NCBI GenBank assembly: GCA_024742875.1
Contig: JANSXP010000019.1
Location: 1 to 64,000, forward strand
DNA: 64,000 nt
Reading direction: 5' to 3'
From: Planctomycetaceae bacterium
Lineage (GTDB): Bacteria; Planctomycetota; Planctomycetia; Planctomycetales; Planctomycetaceae
The position numbers were made by a program, and so were the translations under genes. The notes beneath the pieces are model-generated. The model saw only the letters and a list, made by a program, of their open reading frames with translations. It was not told where the DNA came from and searched no databases. This document shows, one piece after another, positions 18,764 through 29,600 of the stretch. How positions within the stretch are numbered: the stretch's first letter is position 1; each line of letters starts with the position of its first letter.

Positions 18764-20446
18764 TCAGGAAGAAAGGGACTCCTGAAACCTGTTTTCGAAC
18801 TTCGGGTCGGGCAGCAAACATGGGTGTTTGTACTGTTCCTCACTGCCGCTGGACTTGCGGAGACGATTGCGACGGAATTGTTCCCAGTCCGATGCACTCA
18901 CCTGCTGACATCTTATCCCGGCAAGTCGACCGGATTCACGTTTGTCCTGATATTCGCAGTTGAGTTGTCGCAATGCCTGCTCCACGTCCGCCGCGACCTG
19001 CTCCGGCGAGAGGCTTGCACCGGACGCATCAATATACAGTTGATATCCGGGTGGTTCTCCCCAAACGGGCGACAGCGTGAAACGTCCCAGTCGTTCTGCA
19101 TGTCCGGAACGACGCACGGCCTCGATCACCTGCGACTCGGACAGCTTCTCGCCGGTGATGCTCGACATGGAACTTCCCTTGTGCAGAAATTCGAGCAGGG
19201 GCGTGGTGCCATAATGTCCTGTGCACCGAACAACATCACGAATGTTGTAGCGGTACAGTCCGCTGCACGTGGTCAGCAGGATGAAGTATTCGCAGCCGGC
19301 CGTCAGCCGATGCGCGGGCAGGATGGTGGGGGAGGTGGTCTGTGACTGTTCGACCGGCAGAAACTCGAAATAGTGTGACTCGACGTCCAGAAGGCCGGCC
19401 GAAGTTTCATCGGCAATGGGAATGGTCATCCGACCTTCGCTGGCGTGCAGGCCATGATCCCGCACGGGTATCGAACCGAAGCGGGCCGACAGGGCATCAC
19501 GAAACGCGCCCGCGCTGCCGCCGGTCCATACTCCCAGGCAGCACAGAGACGGCCATACGGCGGTCGGCTCAAAACATCCGTGCTGTTCAAGAATGTGCTG
19601 CAGCTGCGCGGCGCGTGCCGCATTGGGACGCATTCTTCGGGTCAGTTGCTGCTGCACGGCCGGGGGAATTGTTTCCGCTGACAGTGTGCCGTCATGAATG
19701 TCACGCAGCAGCCGTTCGGCGCGATCTGCGGCAATATTGAGCAGGCGAATGAGCGTGGCCGGATTGGCGGTCACCATCATGCCCACCCAGGGCTCGGCCA
19801 GCGCAAACCTGAGTGCGGCGTGGTAGCGGTCTTCGGACTGTGTGATTTTGGCCGTGGCCCCTGGCACCACATACAGCCTGCGGACGATTGGCTTCTGCAT
19901 GGAGGTCACCAGACCGCTGATGTTGCCACACGGCGTGCCGTCTGCGGCAAAGAACGATTCGTGATCGCTGGACAGCTGCACCATCCGCAGCTGTTTCAGT
20001 TCGGGGTGATCCTGATGGGCGCCAATGCCCCATCGCTGCCAGCCGGTCCGATAACACTTCAGGAAATGGTCTGTGACGGGAATCAGTTTGGACTGCCCGG
20101 TGGTGCCGCTGGTGGTGGCAAACATCAACAGGCGGTTGCCGGATCCCAGCAAAGCCCGATGGTCGCCGGTCTGCATCTGCTCCACGGACGGGCGAATCGA
20201 CTCATAATCGGACACCGGCATGCGGGTAGCAAACTCATCCGGCGTCAACTCCGGAGACAAACCGTGTGTTTGCGAATAGCGGCTGTCCGCATTCAGCCGC
20301 AGGATGCGCTGCAGCGTGGCCGTTTGAATGTGTTCGCAGTGGTTGTGGGCGGCCTGCAGAAAACGATCGCGATCGCGCAGCAGGCGGCGGCGCAGGATGC
20401 CCCCGATGGCGGCTCGAATTCGATTTCGCAGCGGGACAGACTCCAT
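18764..20446 (-). CDS. GH3 superfamily acyl-adenylate / amido synthetase
   Basis: 560 residues from the ATG at 20446, which has GGAGAG 3-5 nt upstream; the ORF start used by the track is a TTG. The adenylation motif is FATTSGTTGQSKLIPVTDHFLKCY (about 109-132), followed by the GH3-type LAEPWVGMMVTANPATLIRLLNIAADRAERLLRDIHDG and the C-terminal YELTDHYEF-like segment replaced here by CEYFILLTTCSGLYRYNIRDVVRCTGHY. In plants GH3 enzymes adenylate a carboxylic acid such as indole-acetate or jasmonate and conjugate it to an amino acid. Bacterial members are of unknown substrate. The downstream TPR protein and the upstream FmdB-like protein share the strand; no pathway is obvious. Confidence 0.88.
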   Translation of the reverse strand: MESVPLRNRIRAAIGGILRRRLLRDRDRFLQAAHNHCEHIQTATLQRILRLNADSRYSQTHGLSPELTPDEFATRMPVSDYESIRPSVEQMQTGDHRALLGSGNRLLMFATTSGTTGQSKLIPVTDHFLKCYRTGWQRWGIGAHQDHPELKQLRMVQLSSDHESFFAADGTPCGNISGLVTSMQKPIVRRLYVVPGATAKITQSEDRYHAALRFALAEPWVGMMVTANPATLIRLLNIAADRAERLLRDIHDGTLSAETIPPAVQQQLTRRMRPNAARAAQLQHILEQHGCFEPTAVWPSLCCLGVWTGGSAGAFRDALSARFGSIPVRDHGLHASEGRMTIPIADETSAGLLDVESHYFEFLPVEQSQTTSPTILPAHRLTAGCEYFILLTTCSGLYRYNIRDVVRCTGHYGTTPLLEFLHKGSSMSSITGEKLSESQVIEAVRRSGHAERLGRFTLSPVWGEPPGYQLYIDASGASLSPEQVAADVEQALRQLNCEYQDKRESGRLAGIRCQQVSASDWEQFRRNRLRKSSGSEEQYKHPCLLPDPKFENRFQESLSS

Positions 20447-20511
20447 CCGCTCTCCGGGACTGTGGGCTGAGGGGACGACAGTGAGCAAAATCGACCATCG
20501 TCGGACAGCGC

Positions 20512-20844
20512 TTAATCGTACTGCTTTAAGTCTTTGCCGCTGATCGGCTGATCACGGGTAATGGTCTCCGGTCCCTTGCCGGCCCGTTTTTCGTATACAC
20601 CATCGCCCGCTTTGACGTATTTGGTGAAGCCCAGCTTATCGAGCTTCTTGTCGTCCTTCATCTTTTTGGACTGCGACATCTCGGTCCACGTGCCGCCGAC
20701 GTAAAACGGCTGGATGATTCGCTGCACGGGTTCGCCTGTTTCGGGATGTTCGGTGAGTGCCGGGTCTTTGATGCCCTGCACCACTTCAAACTGCTCCCCG
20801 GAGGAACCGTCTTCGTTGATTACTTCGTAAACGTAGGTCGGCAT
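20512..20844 (-). CDS. FmdB-like small protein lacking zinc-ribbon cysteines
   Basis: 110 residues from the ATG at 20844. The N terminus MPTYVYEVINEDGSSGEQFEVVQGIKDPALTEHPETGEPVQRIIQPFYVGG follows the FmdB/CxxC regulatory-protein pattern (MPTYEYxCxxCGHxFE...LTxCPxCGG..RxI), but every cysteine position is replaced, and the whole protein has no cysteine. The C-terminal half is charged (KKMKDDKKLDKLGFTKYVKAGDGVYEKRAGKGPE). The longer ORF start adds a 41-residue leader without support. The family is of uncertain function; loss of the metal site suggests a structural or binding role. Confidence 0.65.
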   Translation of the reverse strand: MPTYVYEVINEDGSSGEQFEVVQGIKDPALTEHPETGEPVQRIIQPFYVGGTWTEMSQSKKMKDDKKLDKLGFTKYVKAGDGVYEKRAGKGPETITRDQPISGKDLKQYD

Positions 20845-21138
20845 GTCGTGTTTCCTGAATGCTCTGATGCCGGTGGAAAACGGAGACCTTCCGTCACCGG
20901 CGGCAGGAGCACTGCGACCGACGATCATATACCGGATCGCCGGTGAGGAAAATCGCGGACCCACCATTTCATCACGATCCCCGATCTGCGGACGCGGTGC
21001 ACCGCATCATCGTCAGATTCCCGACGTCACGGATTGGGATGGGGCGCAGCGATGAGACTTCGCGAAGGCCGACGTTTCCCAGGTCAGACCCGCTGGCGGG
21101 CCCAGAGTGCCGATGCCCTGAGATTCTGTTCGTCTAAT
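20845..21138. other. intergenic region, nothing recognised
   Basis: The 294 bp between the stop of the second propeller gene and the start of the FmdB-like gene, both on the reverse strand, hold no RNA gene, hairpin terminator or clear promoter that I can identify. Confidence 0.4.
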
Positions 21139-24100
21139 TCAGTCGGTCGATCTGCGCAATCGTAAACCAGACAACAGCGGCCAGCCCTGACGCGGGACGA
21201 ATTTCAGCGAGAGCGATTTTCCCAGCCCCACACCCGACAGGCGGATGACCCGCGCGCGTGCGGGATCGGGCGTGATCGTGACGTTGGTGGCCACGACCCG
21301 CTCGCCCACCTGAATGTCAAACACCCGATCCTGTGTTTCACCTCGCGGCGCGGCAAACACGAGTTCCACGTCCCATGGCTGCAGCGTCTGCTCTTGTGCC
21401 GGGTTCTCGCCTGGGAGATCGGCGTCGATCACGAGTCGCGTTGCCTCTTTGTTGCCGCCGCGGCTGGAGACTGCCGTGCGGCGACCGTCTCCCCCAATGA
21501 CAAACACCATCGGCTGATCGGCTTTCCAGCCAGGCTGCTGAATGATCTCCCGGACAATGGCGGACAGATCGGGCGTTCGCTGAGCTGCGTCCGCGTCCCC
21601 TGTTTTGTTCCACGCGGGGGGATCCCAGGTGACCTGTGTTCTGGTCAGCGTTCGAGAGGAGACGTCGTGTGATGCGGTGGAAAAACGAGCCGCGTCCGTG
21701 GATAGCTCACCGGCAATCCACAGGGAAGTGGGGTCCGAGGACGGTTCATCACAGGTGAACTGCAGCCAGGCCCCCCGAATTTCGCCAAGGGCGGCCTGCG
21801 GCAGTGGCACCGTCTGGAAACGCAGTCCCACGGTCTGCGGACCATCGTCTTCGGTCAGTTCCAGGTCGCTGCTGCCCAGGCCCACACTGCCATCGGACGA
21901 CTCTTCCGCGTCGTCGCTGGGATGGCTGATGCGAATGCCGTCTGCCAGATCGATCTGTTTGGTCAGCTGCAGACGGATGGTCAGTTCCGTCAGGTGATCG
22001 ACGCCCGACGACGTGATCCACGACCGCGGATCTTCTGCGCGGGAGGCCGCGTGCTGGCTGTAGGGTCTGGCTTCCGCGTTCATCTGCACCTCAAAAGGTG
22101 GGGAAGCGCCCGCGCGGGCCGGGTACTCCAGCCACAGCACGCCGTCTTTGTCGCGGCGATCACCGGCCGCCCCCAGGTTGAAGCCGACTGAGGTGACTGC
22201 CACAGGGGCCTCTGCCGGGTTGGGGGCTTCAGCGCTGGCCAGCGAGTTGACACTCCAGAACTCCATGCCGGGCATATGCACGAGTGCCAGTGACGTTTGA
22301 TTCTGGTAAGAGCAACTGCAGGTCCGCGTATAGTCCGGAGCATTCAGCACGCCGTTGGCCACCACCAGATTGGACGTGCAGCCGGACTTAAAGCCCCCCA
22401 GATTGCCCGTGCCCGAATTCGTGGTCAGGTCATAGTACCCGGCCGCCCCGGAGCGAAACGTCAGCATGTTTTCACTGGCGATGATGTTGTTACAGCCGTA
22501 CGCCCGCGTCATTTTCCAGGGCACCATTTCTCCAGTCAGTGGATGAGGCACCATGTGCTGACTGCCGTCAATCAGCGAAAACGCACCGGCGGACTCCGCG
22601 TACGAATTGGCATTGGTGATGATCAGGTCATTATGCAGGATGCAGGGGCCCGCGTACTTCAGGCTGTCCTTTTTCCAGTGAATTTCGCCACTGGCCGCTT
22701 TGTAGACCCGCATCCCCTGACCCACTTCGGCGTAAAGTCGGTCACTGGCGGCGGCCCCAGCCTGCAGCAGCAGGTCGTGTTCCTCGGAGTAGCCCAGCCA
22801 TGTGCCAAAAACGCCCTCGTGCACCTCCCAGACGGGCGCTCCGGTGGTCGCATCAAGGCACACAATGCGATAGCTGTCCGGCAGGGCCAGTCCGCGCCGT
22901 CGCATGGCCTGCTCCACCTGCGTCGGATTTTTGTCCAGGCAGTAGATGCGGTCACCGCCGGCCACAATGCCGTTGTGCCAGAAGCTGTGGTTGGCGTTGT
23001 GGCGCCATAACTGCTTCCCCGTCCTGCGATCAAAGCCAATCAGACCGGCACTGGCCGCCCGATCAAAACTCTTGCTGCCGAAGCCGAGCCGGTTGCCCTT
23101 CAGCTTTTTGTCCGCCTCAAACTGCAGGTCGTGCCGCTGGCGATAATTGGCAAACCCCACACCACCGAGTAATACATCGCCGTAGACTCCCAGATAGCCC
23201 CACTCCGGCTGCGAACCGTCGTCAGCAATCGGCATTTCCACTTTGCCAATATCACGCCCCGTCGCGGGATCGAGCATCAGGCAGGAAGCTCCGATCAGCA
23301 GGTACACGCAGTCTTCGGTGACCACATAGTTGGTGCCGCGGCCATTAGCGCCCGGGATGTGCACCTGGTTGTATTTAGGATTCAACGGCGTGTTTTCGTA
23401 CGTCGCATCGTAGTACACATCATAGGTGCCCAGATCTTCAAACTCCCGTTTCCACAGCACGCGGCCCGTGTAGACATCGCGACAACTCAGGCTGTTCATG
23501 CCCTGAATCACCAGTCGCCCGCCCACCACCTGTTCGGGCGGCCCGTGTCCGTGTCGTGGCAGCACGTCCATATTGCTGCTGCCGCCAAACCACAAAATGC
23601 CCAGCGGCAGTTTGACGCGGCTGTCGTCTGACTTGACCGTGTTGGCGATGTCGCCGTACTGATGCGTCCAGTCAGAAGAGCCGGGAAGTGCGCCGGCCCG
23701 CATCAGGCTTACGTCGGGATCGCCGCTGCCGAAAGTTACCACCGCCTGCTCCAGCTGCAGCTCAGTCAGCTGGCCGGCGATGTTGGGGGCATCAGCGGCT
23801 GCGTTCACGACCGTCAGTACGCCGCCATAAGGACGCACGGAAGGCCACATTGCCGCGACGGCATCGTCCTGGGCGGCAACTTCCGGTGTGGTCATTACGA
23901 CATGCGCCACGTAGCGGGGCGCTCGAAACGTCTGCGGTGTGCCGACGTGGCCCGTGATTTTTCCCAAAAGCCCGCGACTGTTGAGCGACTTTCTCAAAGC
24001 GTCAATCCGCGCCGCGCTGTCATCCACCACGGCCAGCTGCACGAATGGACTCAATTCGATCATTGCGGCGAGTGCCGGGTCGTCCGCCCGGCCAAACCAG

Positions 24101-25512
24101 AACGCGTAACCCTCGGCCTGTCCGCGGCTCAGGACACGTTTGGCAACTTTGATCTGCTGTTGTGTCAGTTTCGCTGTTGGGGCTGTTGTTTCTGTGAGTG
24201 CGGGAATGTTTTTCGGCTCGCCCACACAGACAATGGAGCCGGCATCCCCAACCACGATCATTCGCCTGGCGGCCACCAGCACGCGGGCAATCGACTCGTC
24301 TGTCTGCAGTGCATCCACGTCCAGCGTCTGCCGGACCTGTGGGCTGGCGTCAGTGGAAATAAGCGACAGCGTGCGACCTGACGCTGCCACCAGCGTGCTG
24401 CCCGCGAGAATCAATTCGTCCTGACCGGCTGCCTCCACTTCCCACAAGGGCTTGCGGGCCGTTTTGTCTTCGTTCGTGACGTCGAAAGCGCGAATCACGC
24501 TGCGATCGCCGTCCTGCTCGGCAGAGTACAGCACACCCCCGGCAATCACCGGCTCATTGGGAGTAAAGGCTGTTTTCTTTCCCGACGTCAGATCGAACGC
24601 ACGCGTCCCTTTTTCCCGAGTGTGCACATAGTAGTGACGTTCATCGGCCGTAACGAAAGATCCGCCCGTCCCTTTGCCGCCGGCGTTGATTTCAAAGTAC
24701 TTCAGTTCTCCCGTACGGCGGTCAAATACGGCCGGCACGCTGCGCCCGCCGGGGACGATCAGGAATTCGTCTGTCGCCACGAAGGCGCCCTGCGGTGCCA
24801 CTCCGGCAAAGGAAGGAGCACTGTGTGGCTGCTTGATGTACTGGGCGCCCGTGCTGTCGTTGACCCAGTTCACGTCGCCCGTTTTCGCATCCAGCGAGTA
24901 AATGAACGTGCCCATGAACGGCCAGATGCTGGCCGCAAAATAGACATCGCCGTCATACACCACCGGCCCGCCGCGCGACGGCCAGGCAGAAATCAGACGA
25001 CTGTTGCCCAGCGCCTTCTGCGAATTGGGTGCGCCGCGAAACTTCCACTGCAGCTGACCATCGGCCGCATTGACGCAGTACAGAAAACCGTCATCACTTC
25101 CAAAATAAATGCGGCCATCGTGCCCCACCGGCGGCAGTCGCACGGGACCTTCGGTGAAGTACGTCCAGACGACGCGGCCTGTCTCCACGTCGACCGCTTC
25201 CAGTTTGTCCTGGTCGTTGTAGCCAACACATAAAAGGCCCGCATAGACAATCGGCTCGAACACGCGATCATAGGTCATCAGATCCAGATTCAGCGGATCG
25301 TCCCACGCCTGTTTGCGTGCCGCCTGTCGGCGGACCCACTGCACGGTCATTTCCCCGGGCAGTTCATTGTTGACAGCCGCAGTACGGGCCGCATTGCCCC
25401 GCCACATTGGCCAGTCCTGGCTGCCGTCTTCCGCTGATGCGCGATGGGCCGCCCAGGTCAGACTCAGCAGCAGCCCGCTGAAAAGAGCGGTCGTGGTTCG
25501 AACAGAATTCAT
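21139..25512 (-). CDS. giant exported PQQ-like beta-propeller protein with eroded methyltransferase-like insert
   Basis: 1457 residues from the ATG at 25512 with a signal peptide (MNSVRTTTALFSGLLLSLTWAAHRASAED). The N-terminal propeller (about 30-430) shows repeated PQQ-like blades such as DKLEAVDVETGRVVWTYFTEGPV and DGFLYCVNAADGQLQWKF. Residues about 455-570 align in position with the methyltransferase domain of the 26655 gene (VQLAVVDDSAARIDALRKSLNSRGLLGKITGHVGTPQTF), but the SAM glycine loop is gone (AFWFGRADDP). A second propeller follows (GRVLWKREF, GKQLWRHNANHSFW). The C-terminal region around VGLGSSDLELTEDDGPQTVGLRFQTVPLPQA...RTPDLSAIVREIIQQPGW is a DNRLRE-like secreted module seen in marine planctomycetes and Bacteroidetes. 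Whether it binds PQQ is unknown. Confidence 0.8.
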   Translation of the reverse strand: MNSVRTTTALFSGLLLSLTWAAHRASAEDGSQDWPMWRGNAARTAAVNNELPGEMTVQWVRRQAARKQAWDDPLNLDLMTYDRVFEPIVYAGLLCVGYNDQDKLEAVDVETGRVVWTYFTEGPVRLPPVGHDGRIYFGSDDGFLYCVNAADGQLQWKFRGAPNSQKALGNSRLISAWPSRGGPVVYDGDVYFAASIWPFMGTFIYSLDAKTGDVNWVNDSTGAQYIKQPHSAPSFAGVAPQGAFVATDEFLIVPGGRSVPAVFDRRTGELKYFEINAGGKGTGGSFVTADERHYYVHTREKGTRAFDLTSGKKTAFTPNEPVIAGGVLYSAEQDGDRSVIRAFDVTNEDKTARKPLWEVEAAGQDELILAGSTLVAASGRTLSLISTDASPQVRQTLDVDALQTDESIARVLVAARRMIVVGDAGSIVCVGEPKNIPALTETTAPTAKLTQQQIKVAKRVLSRGQAEGYAFWFGRADDPALAAMIELSPFVQLAVVDDSAARIDALRKSLNSRGLLGKITGHVGTPQTFRAPRYVAHVVMTTPEVAAQDDAVAAMWPSVRPYGGVLTVVNAAADAPNIAGQLTELQLEQAVVTFGSGDPDVSLMRAGALPGSSDWTHQYGDIANTVKSDDSRVKLPLGILWFGGSSNMDVLPRHGHGPPEQVVGGRLVIQGMNSLSCRDVYTGRVLWKREFEDLGTYDVYYDATYENTPLNPKYNQVHIPGANGRGTNYVVTEDCVYLLIGASCLMLDPATGRDIGKVEMPIADDGSQPEWGYLGVYGDVLLGGVGFANYRQRHDLQFEADKKLKGNRLGFGSKSFDRAASAGLIGFDRRTGKQLWRHNANHSFWHNGIVAGGDRIYCLDKNPTQVEQAMRRRGLALPDSYRIVCLDATTGAPVWEVHEGVFGTWLGYSEEHDLLLQAGAAASDRLYAEVGQGMRVYKAASGEIHWKKDSLKYAGPCILHNDLIITNANSYAESAGAFSLIDGSQHMVPHPLTGEMVPWKMTRAYGCNNIIASENMLTFRSGAAGYYDLTTNSGTGNLGGFKSGCTSNLVVANGVLNAPDYTRTCSCSYQNQTSLALVHMPGMEFWSVNSLASAEAPNPAEAPVAVTSVGFNLGAAGDRRDKDGVLWLEYPARAGASPPFEVQMNAEARPYSQHAASRAEDPRSWITSSGVDHLTELTIRLQLTKQIDLADGIRISHPSDDAEESSDGSVGLGSSDLELTEDDGPQTVGLRFQTVPLPQAALGEIRGAWLQFTCDEPSSDPTSLWIAGELSTDAARFSTASHDVSSRTLTRTQVTWDPPAWNKTGDADAAQRTPDLSAIVREIIQQPGWKADQPMVFVIGGDGRRTAVSSRGGNKEATRLVIDADLPGENPAQEQTLQPWDVELVFAAPRGETQDRVFDIQVGERVVATNVTITPDPARARVIRLSGVGLGKSLSLKFVPRQGWPLLSGLRLRRSTD

Positions 25513-25653
25513 GGCGTACGTCCCGGGGCTTGCGAGTGTCCTGTGCGGCGGTCGACGGTGCAGCACAAGTGTGGGCACCGACATCGCGCCGTTGATCGTG
25601 CGGCACAGGCCCGATTGCACTGCACCACGGGGAAGGGAGCACAGAAGGGAACG

Positions 25654-26658
25654 TTAATTCTTTGATTTTCGTCCCGGTGGAATCGTCAGTAGTTTGGGGG
25701 CCAGCGCTTCGGTGTCCACGCTTTCGATCGGCTCACTAATCAGCACCTCTCCCAGTGCTTTCTCCCAGTCCGCCCGCAGCAGCAGGTCAAAACCGGGATT
25801 CTGGTTTTTCACCTGGCAGGAACATGGCCCGGCCATAAAGGACGAGGCCGTGCGAACCGTGTCGGCGGCGATGCCTTTGCCCACCAGCGCGTACAGCACG
25901 CGGCCGCGGCCAAACACCGGAAAAGCGAGTGGCTGATCGAAGCTGGTCAGGTCTTCTTCGCTGTTCAGCAGCGACTGCAGCAGAAACTGCTCTGCCGGGG
26001 CATCGCGTTTGAGAATCACCGTGGAGAATTTGATCTGCAGCGGCACCTTCACCTTTGTCAGAACGTCTGGCGCCACCTCCAGTTCCTCGGGAGTCGGCAG
26101 TTCCATCCACTGTTCGTCGGCCGCCAGCTGGTCCTGCAGTCTCTTCAGAGCCGCTTTGTCGTCCGCATCCCGACCACAGGGAACAAAAATCCAGACAGCC
26201 GAATCGCCCTGCTGCAGCTTCTCACGCACCTTTTTCCGCACGGGAGAATCGAGCATCATGTCTACGCTGTCGGTGCTGATTTTGCACTCGTGCATGGGCT
26301 GCGTCCGGCCGACGCCGTTCGCTGCCGGGTAGTAGACGAACATCGCCGATTTTGCACTGCCCGCCTCATACCTGCTGCGCACCGCTGCCGGTACGCTCTT
26401 ATCGTCAGGCCCGGCGACCGTGACTTCGATCATTGGCGACTGGCCTGCGGATTTGGCATCGGCGGCTGTCTGCAGGGCTTTCACGGCCGCCTGCTGCGAC
26501 GCGTTCAGATCTCCCTGATGAATGACGAACACCTGATAGCGGTCGGCATTCCAGCGTTCCAGCGCGTAACGGAACACGGGCACCTGGCAGGCCAGCAGCG
26601 GCACACTCAGAGCTACAGCAAGCAGCGGGATGCGGATGGTGGGTCGAAACACGCTCAT
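25654..26658 (-). CDS. unknown planctomycete lipoprotein
   Basis: 334 residues. The N terminus IPLLAVALSVPLLACQVPVFRYALERWNADRYQVFVIH has a lipobox (LLAC), so the mature protein is probably lipid-anchored at Cys24. A flexible middle and a C terminus with AGPCSCQVKNQNPGFDLLLRADW follow; the latter is a short Cys pair that could bind metal or form a disulfide. I recognise no enzymatic domain. Its ATG overlaps the stop of the upstream propeller gene (ATGA), and the second propeller gene starts 141 bp downstream, so all three genes are likely one operon and this protein may anchor or assist the propellers. Confidence 0.7.
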   Translation of the reverse strand: MSVFRPTIRIPLLAVALSVPLLACQVPVFRYALERWNADRYQVFVIHQGDLNASQQAAVKALQTAADAKSAGQSPMIEVTVAGPDDKSVPAAVRSRYEAGSAKSAMFVYYPAANGVGRTQPMHECKISTDSVDMMLDSPVRKKVREKLQQGDSAVWIFVPCGRDADDKAALKRLQDQLAADEQWMELPTPEELEVAPDVLTKVKVPLQIKFSTVILKRDAPAEQFLLQSLLNSEEDLTSFDQPLAFPVFGRGRVLYALVGKGIAADTVRTASSFMAGPCSCQVKNQNPGFDLLLRADWEKALGEVLISEPIESVDTEALAPKLLTIPPGRKSKN

Positions 26659-29600
26659 TGGTCGTTCCCCTCGGATCGGCTGGCCGCGGCCACCGCTTCG
26701 TTGCGTCGAATCTCAATGCCGCACAGCGGCAGCAGTGTGTCCAGTTCCGAGTAGTCAAGATCTGTCACCAGTCGGTCCTGCACGGGGACTTCAAACGTGC
26801 AGGTCACCAGGGGGGCCCCATCCACCTGCCCCCGTTTTCGTACGGCGACCGACGTGGAACGTGATTCCCCATTGGCGGTGACCTTCAGCTTTTGCAGGTC
26901 GGCCGCTCGGGTCCGGGCAAAGTGCAGCATGACCGTGTAGCTGGCAGGAGCGTCCTGTTTGGAAAGCAAATCCGCTTCAAAATGTGACAGGCCCCGGGCA
27001 CCAGAGGCATACAGCCATGGCTGCTCACAGGCCGCGAACGCGGGGTTACTTTGATTGCGACTGAACCAGCCGCCACCGTCAGCGAACTTCGCCCTCATGT
27101 CGAACACATATTCCAGTCGGCCACGACTGCTGGGCCGGGGGAAACCAAACCACTCGCTGCGGGACTCGTCCATGTGGTCGCCGGGAGCCCCCAGATTGAC
27201 GGCCAGCCGCCGCACGGGAGTCGCACTGCCAACCGCACTGAAAATGCCCCATGATTTGCTTTCCGTTTTGGGTTCCAGCACCACGGTGGAGGCAATCGAA
27301 AACTGACACACACAGCCCGCGCTGGCTTCCGGAATCATCACCAGTCCGTTGCCTGGAATCGCGTTGACCCAGCAGCCCAGTCGCTGTCCGGCAAAGTGTT
27401 TGGTGCCGCTGTCGTTGTACAGGTCGTAGTAGCCAATAAATCCGGAACGGAAGAACATCATGTTGGGTGTGGCCGTGATGACGCCGCAGTGGTGCCCCGG
27501 GCGGCTGAATCGCCAGTCGCTGTCTTCACCGGTCATCGGATGCGGTCGCTTTTTGGTCTCGCCGGTCGCCAGATTGAAGGCCCAGGGCTCTGCAAAAATC
27601 TCGCCGCCAATCACGGCCGGCCGATTCATGTAGTTGGCATTCTTCGACCACTGTTCCTGCCCCGTACTGGCGTCGAGGACCAGCAGTTTGCGTTTCTCAA
27701 ACTCACCCGCCAGAAACTGCCGCCAATAGTGGCCATTGGCGTTGGCGCCGCACAGCACCAGATAGCCGTCGGCGTACATCACTGTCAGGCTGCCACCACC
27801 GGCGCTGACGTTGGTGGTGTCGGTGACGTTGACGGGACGCTCCCACACCTTCTTTCCCGTTTTGCGGTCGATGGCCACGGCCAGACGCAGGTCGAGGCGT
27901 TTCATTTCCTCTTCGGCTTTCTTCGCTGCTTCGCCCGTCAGGTTCTTCAGTTCCCCCTTGTCGCGGCGGTACAGCGCCTGCCGTTCTTCGGGCGTGATGG
28001 AACTGTCAATGAAGTACACATGGTCCGGGCCAATGGCGATGGTCGTATGCAGAATGTTGCTGCCACGATACACCCAGGCCAGTTCTTTGCTTTTGGTGTC
28101 AAAGGCAAACACGGCGTCGGTCTGCGTTTTGACGGTCAGGCCGCGGCGGCGCAGTTTGGCTTCCAGTTCTTCACGAATCGTGCTGGTGCCGAACAACTGG
28201 TTCTGATCGTACGCCACATACGCCCACGCCCGATCGATGCCATCAGGGGAGGGAGGCGTCTGATAGTCGGCGACCACCTGTCCGGTGGCCCCATCCAGTT
28301 CCCTGCATTTGTCTTCCACGGCCACAAACAGAGATTGCTCGCTGGCGGCCAGATTGTGGGTCTCGCGGTTGTTGAAGACACCCGTGCGAATGGCGCCTGG
28401 GTTGGCAAACTCCCACAGGAAATTTCCGTTGTACGCATCGTACGCCATGACACTGTCAACCCCCTGAATGAACATGCGTCCGTTGGTGGACAGCGGCGCA
28501 CCGGCCGCTTCGTGGCGGTTGATCATGGAACTGGGACCGGGATCGCCGTACCACAGCACTCCCAAACCGTCCTTCACGCGGGCGTCATCGCTCAGCGACG
28601 TGTTGGCCGCGTTGCCATACTGATGCGACCAGGCTCCGGCGCCTGGTAACTGGCCCCGCGTAAACGCCACCCAGTTGTCCGGCGATGAGGTTTCTCCATG
28701 CACCGACTGCAGCATGGCGGACGTCCACTGCAGTGCGGCCGCTTTGTCTTTTTGGGCGGACAGCATCATCACACCGCCACAGGGTTTCAGAAAACGCGCC
28801 AGAGCCTCGGCTGTGGCCGGCATCCGACCGGTGGTCAGCTGTGTTTCCGAGACAACCAGATTGGCAAAGTAATTGGAAAAGGGAATGCTGGTCTCATCGC
28901 AATGCACAACCGTAACACGCGAGCCATGCAGTCCGGCCGCTTCCAGTGTTTTCCGTGCCGCCTCGGCCTGGGCGGCGTCGTCTTCCACGGCGAAAATCGT
29001 CAGGCGGCTTTGCTCGGCCAGTGCCGCCGCCAGGCGACCTTCCCCGCAGCCGACAACCAAACAGAATCCGGTTGTCTGCTGACTGTGTTTCAGGATTTGC
29101 GCCGCGGCCGTTTTCATGGACTCCTGACGGTCATCATCAAACGCGATCCCGGCTTTGGCCGGCCAGTTCGCCGTGGGGCCGCTGCCCCTGCGGAAGGCGT
29201 AAATGCATCCGGTTTCCGTGCTGACGGTCAGCACGTCGTCGCTGGCCGCCAGTCCCGTCACGTTGCCATCAACGGCGGACTTCCAGACGATCGTGCCGTT
29301 GTGGCGATTCATCATCCAGACCTCATCCTGTCCACCGGCCACCAGGTAATCAGCCGTGGCAATCAGCGCATCATCAAAAGCGCAGGGCACTTCCCAGACG
29401 ATGCCCACTCCGGCGTACTCTTTCATTTTCTGTTTGGCGGTCGCCAGTTTTTTCGGATCCCTGCGATCGGAGCGAGCCCGCAGGAACCACTTTTGTTTTT
29501 CCTGACTGGCACGCGCGTGTTCGGCACGATCCACGCAGAACACTTTTTCGCCGTCCATCAGATAGGCCCGGTCATCCGCCAGCACCATCTGTCGGCCACC

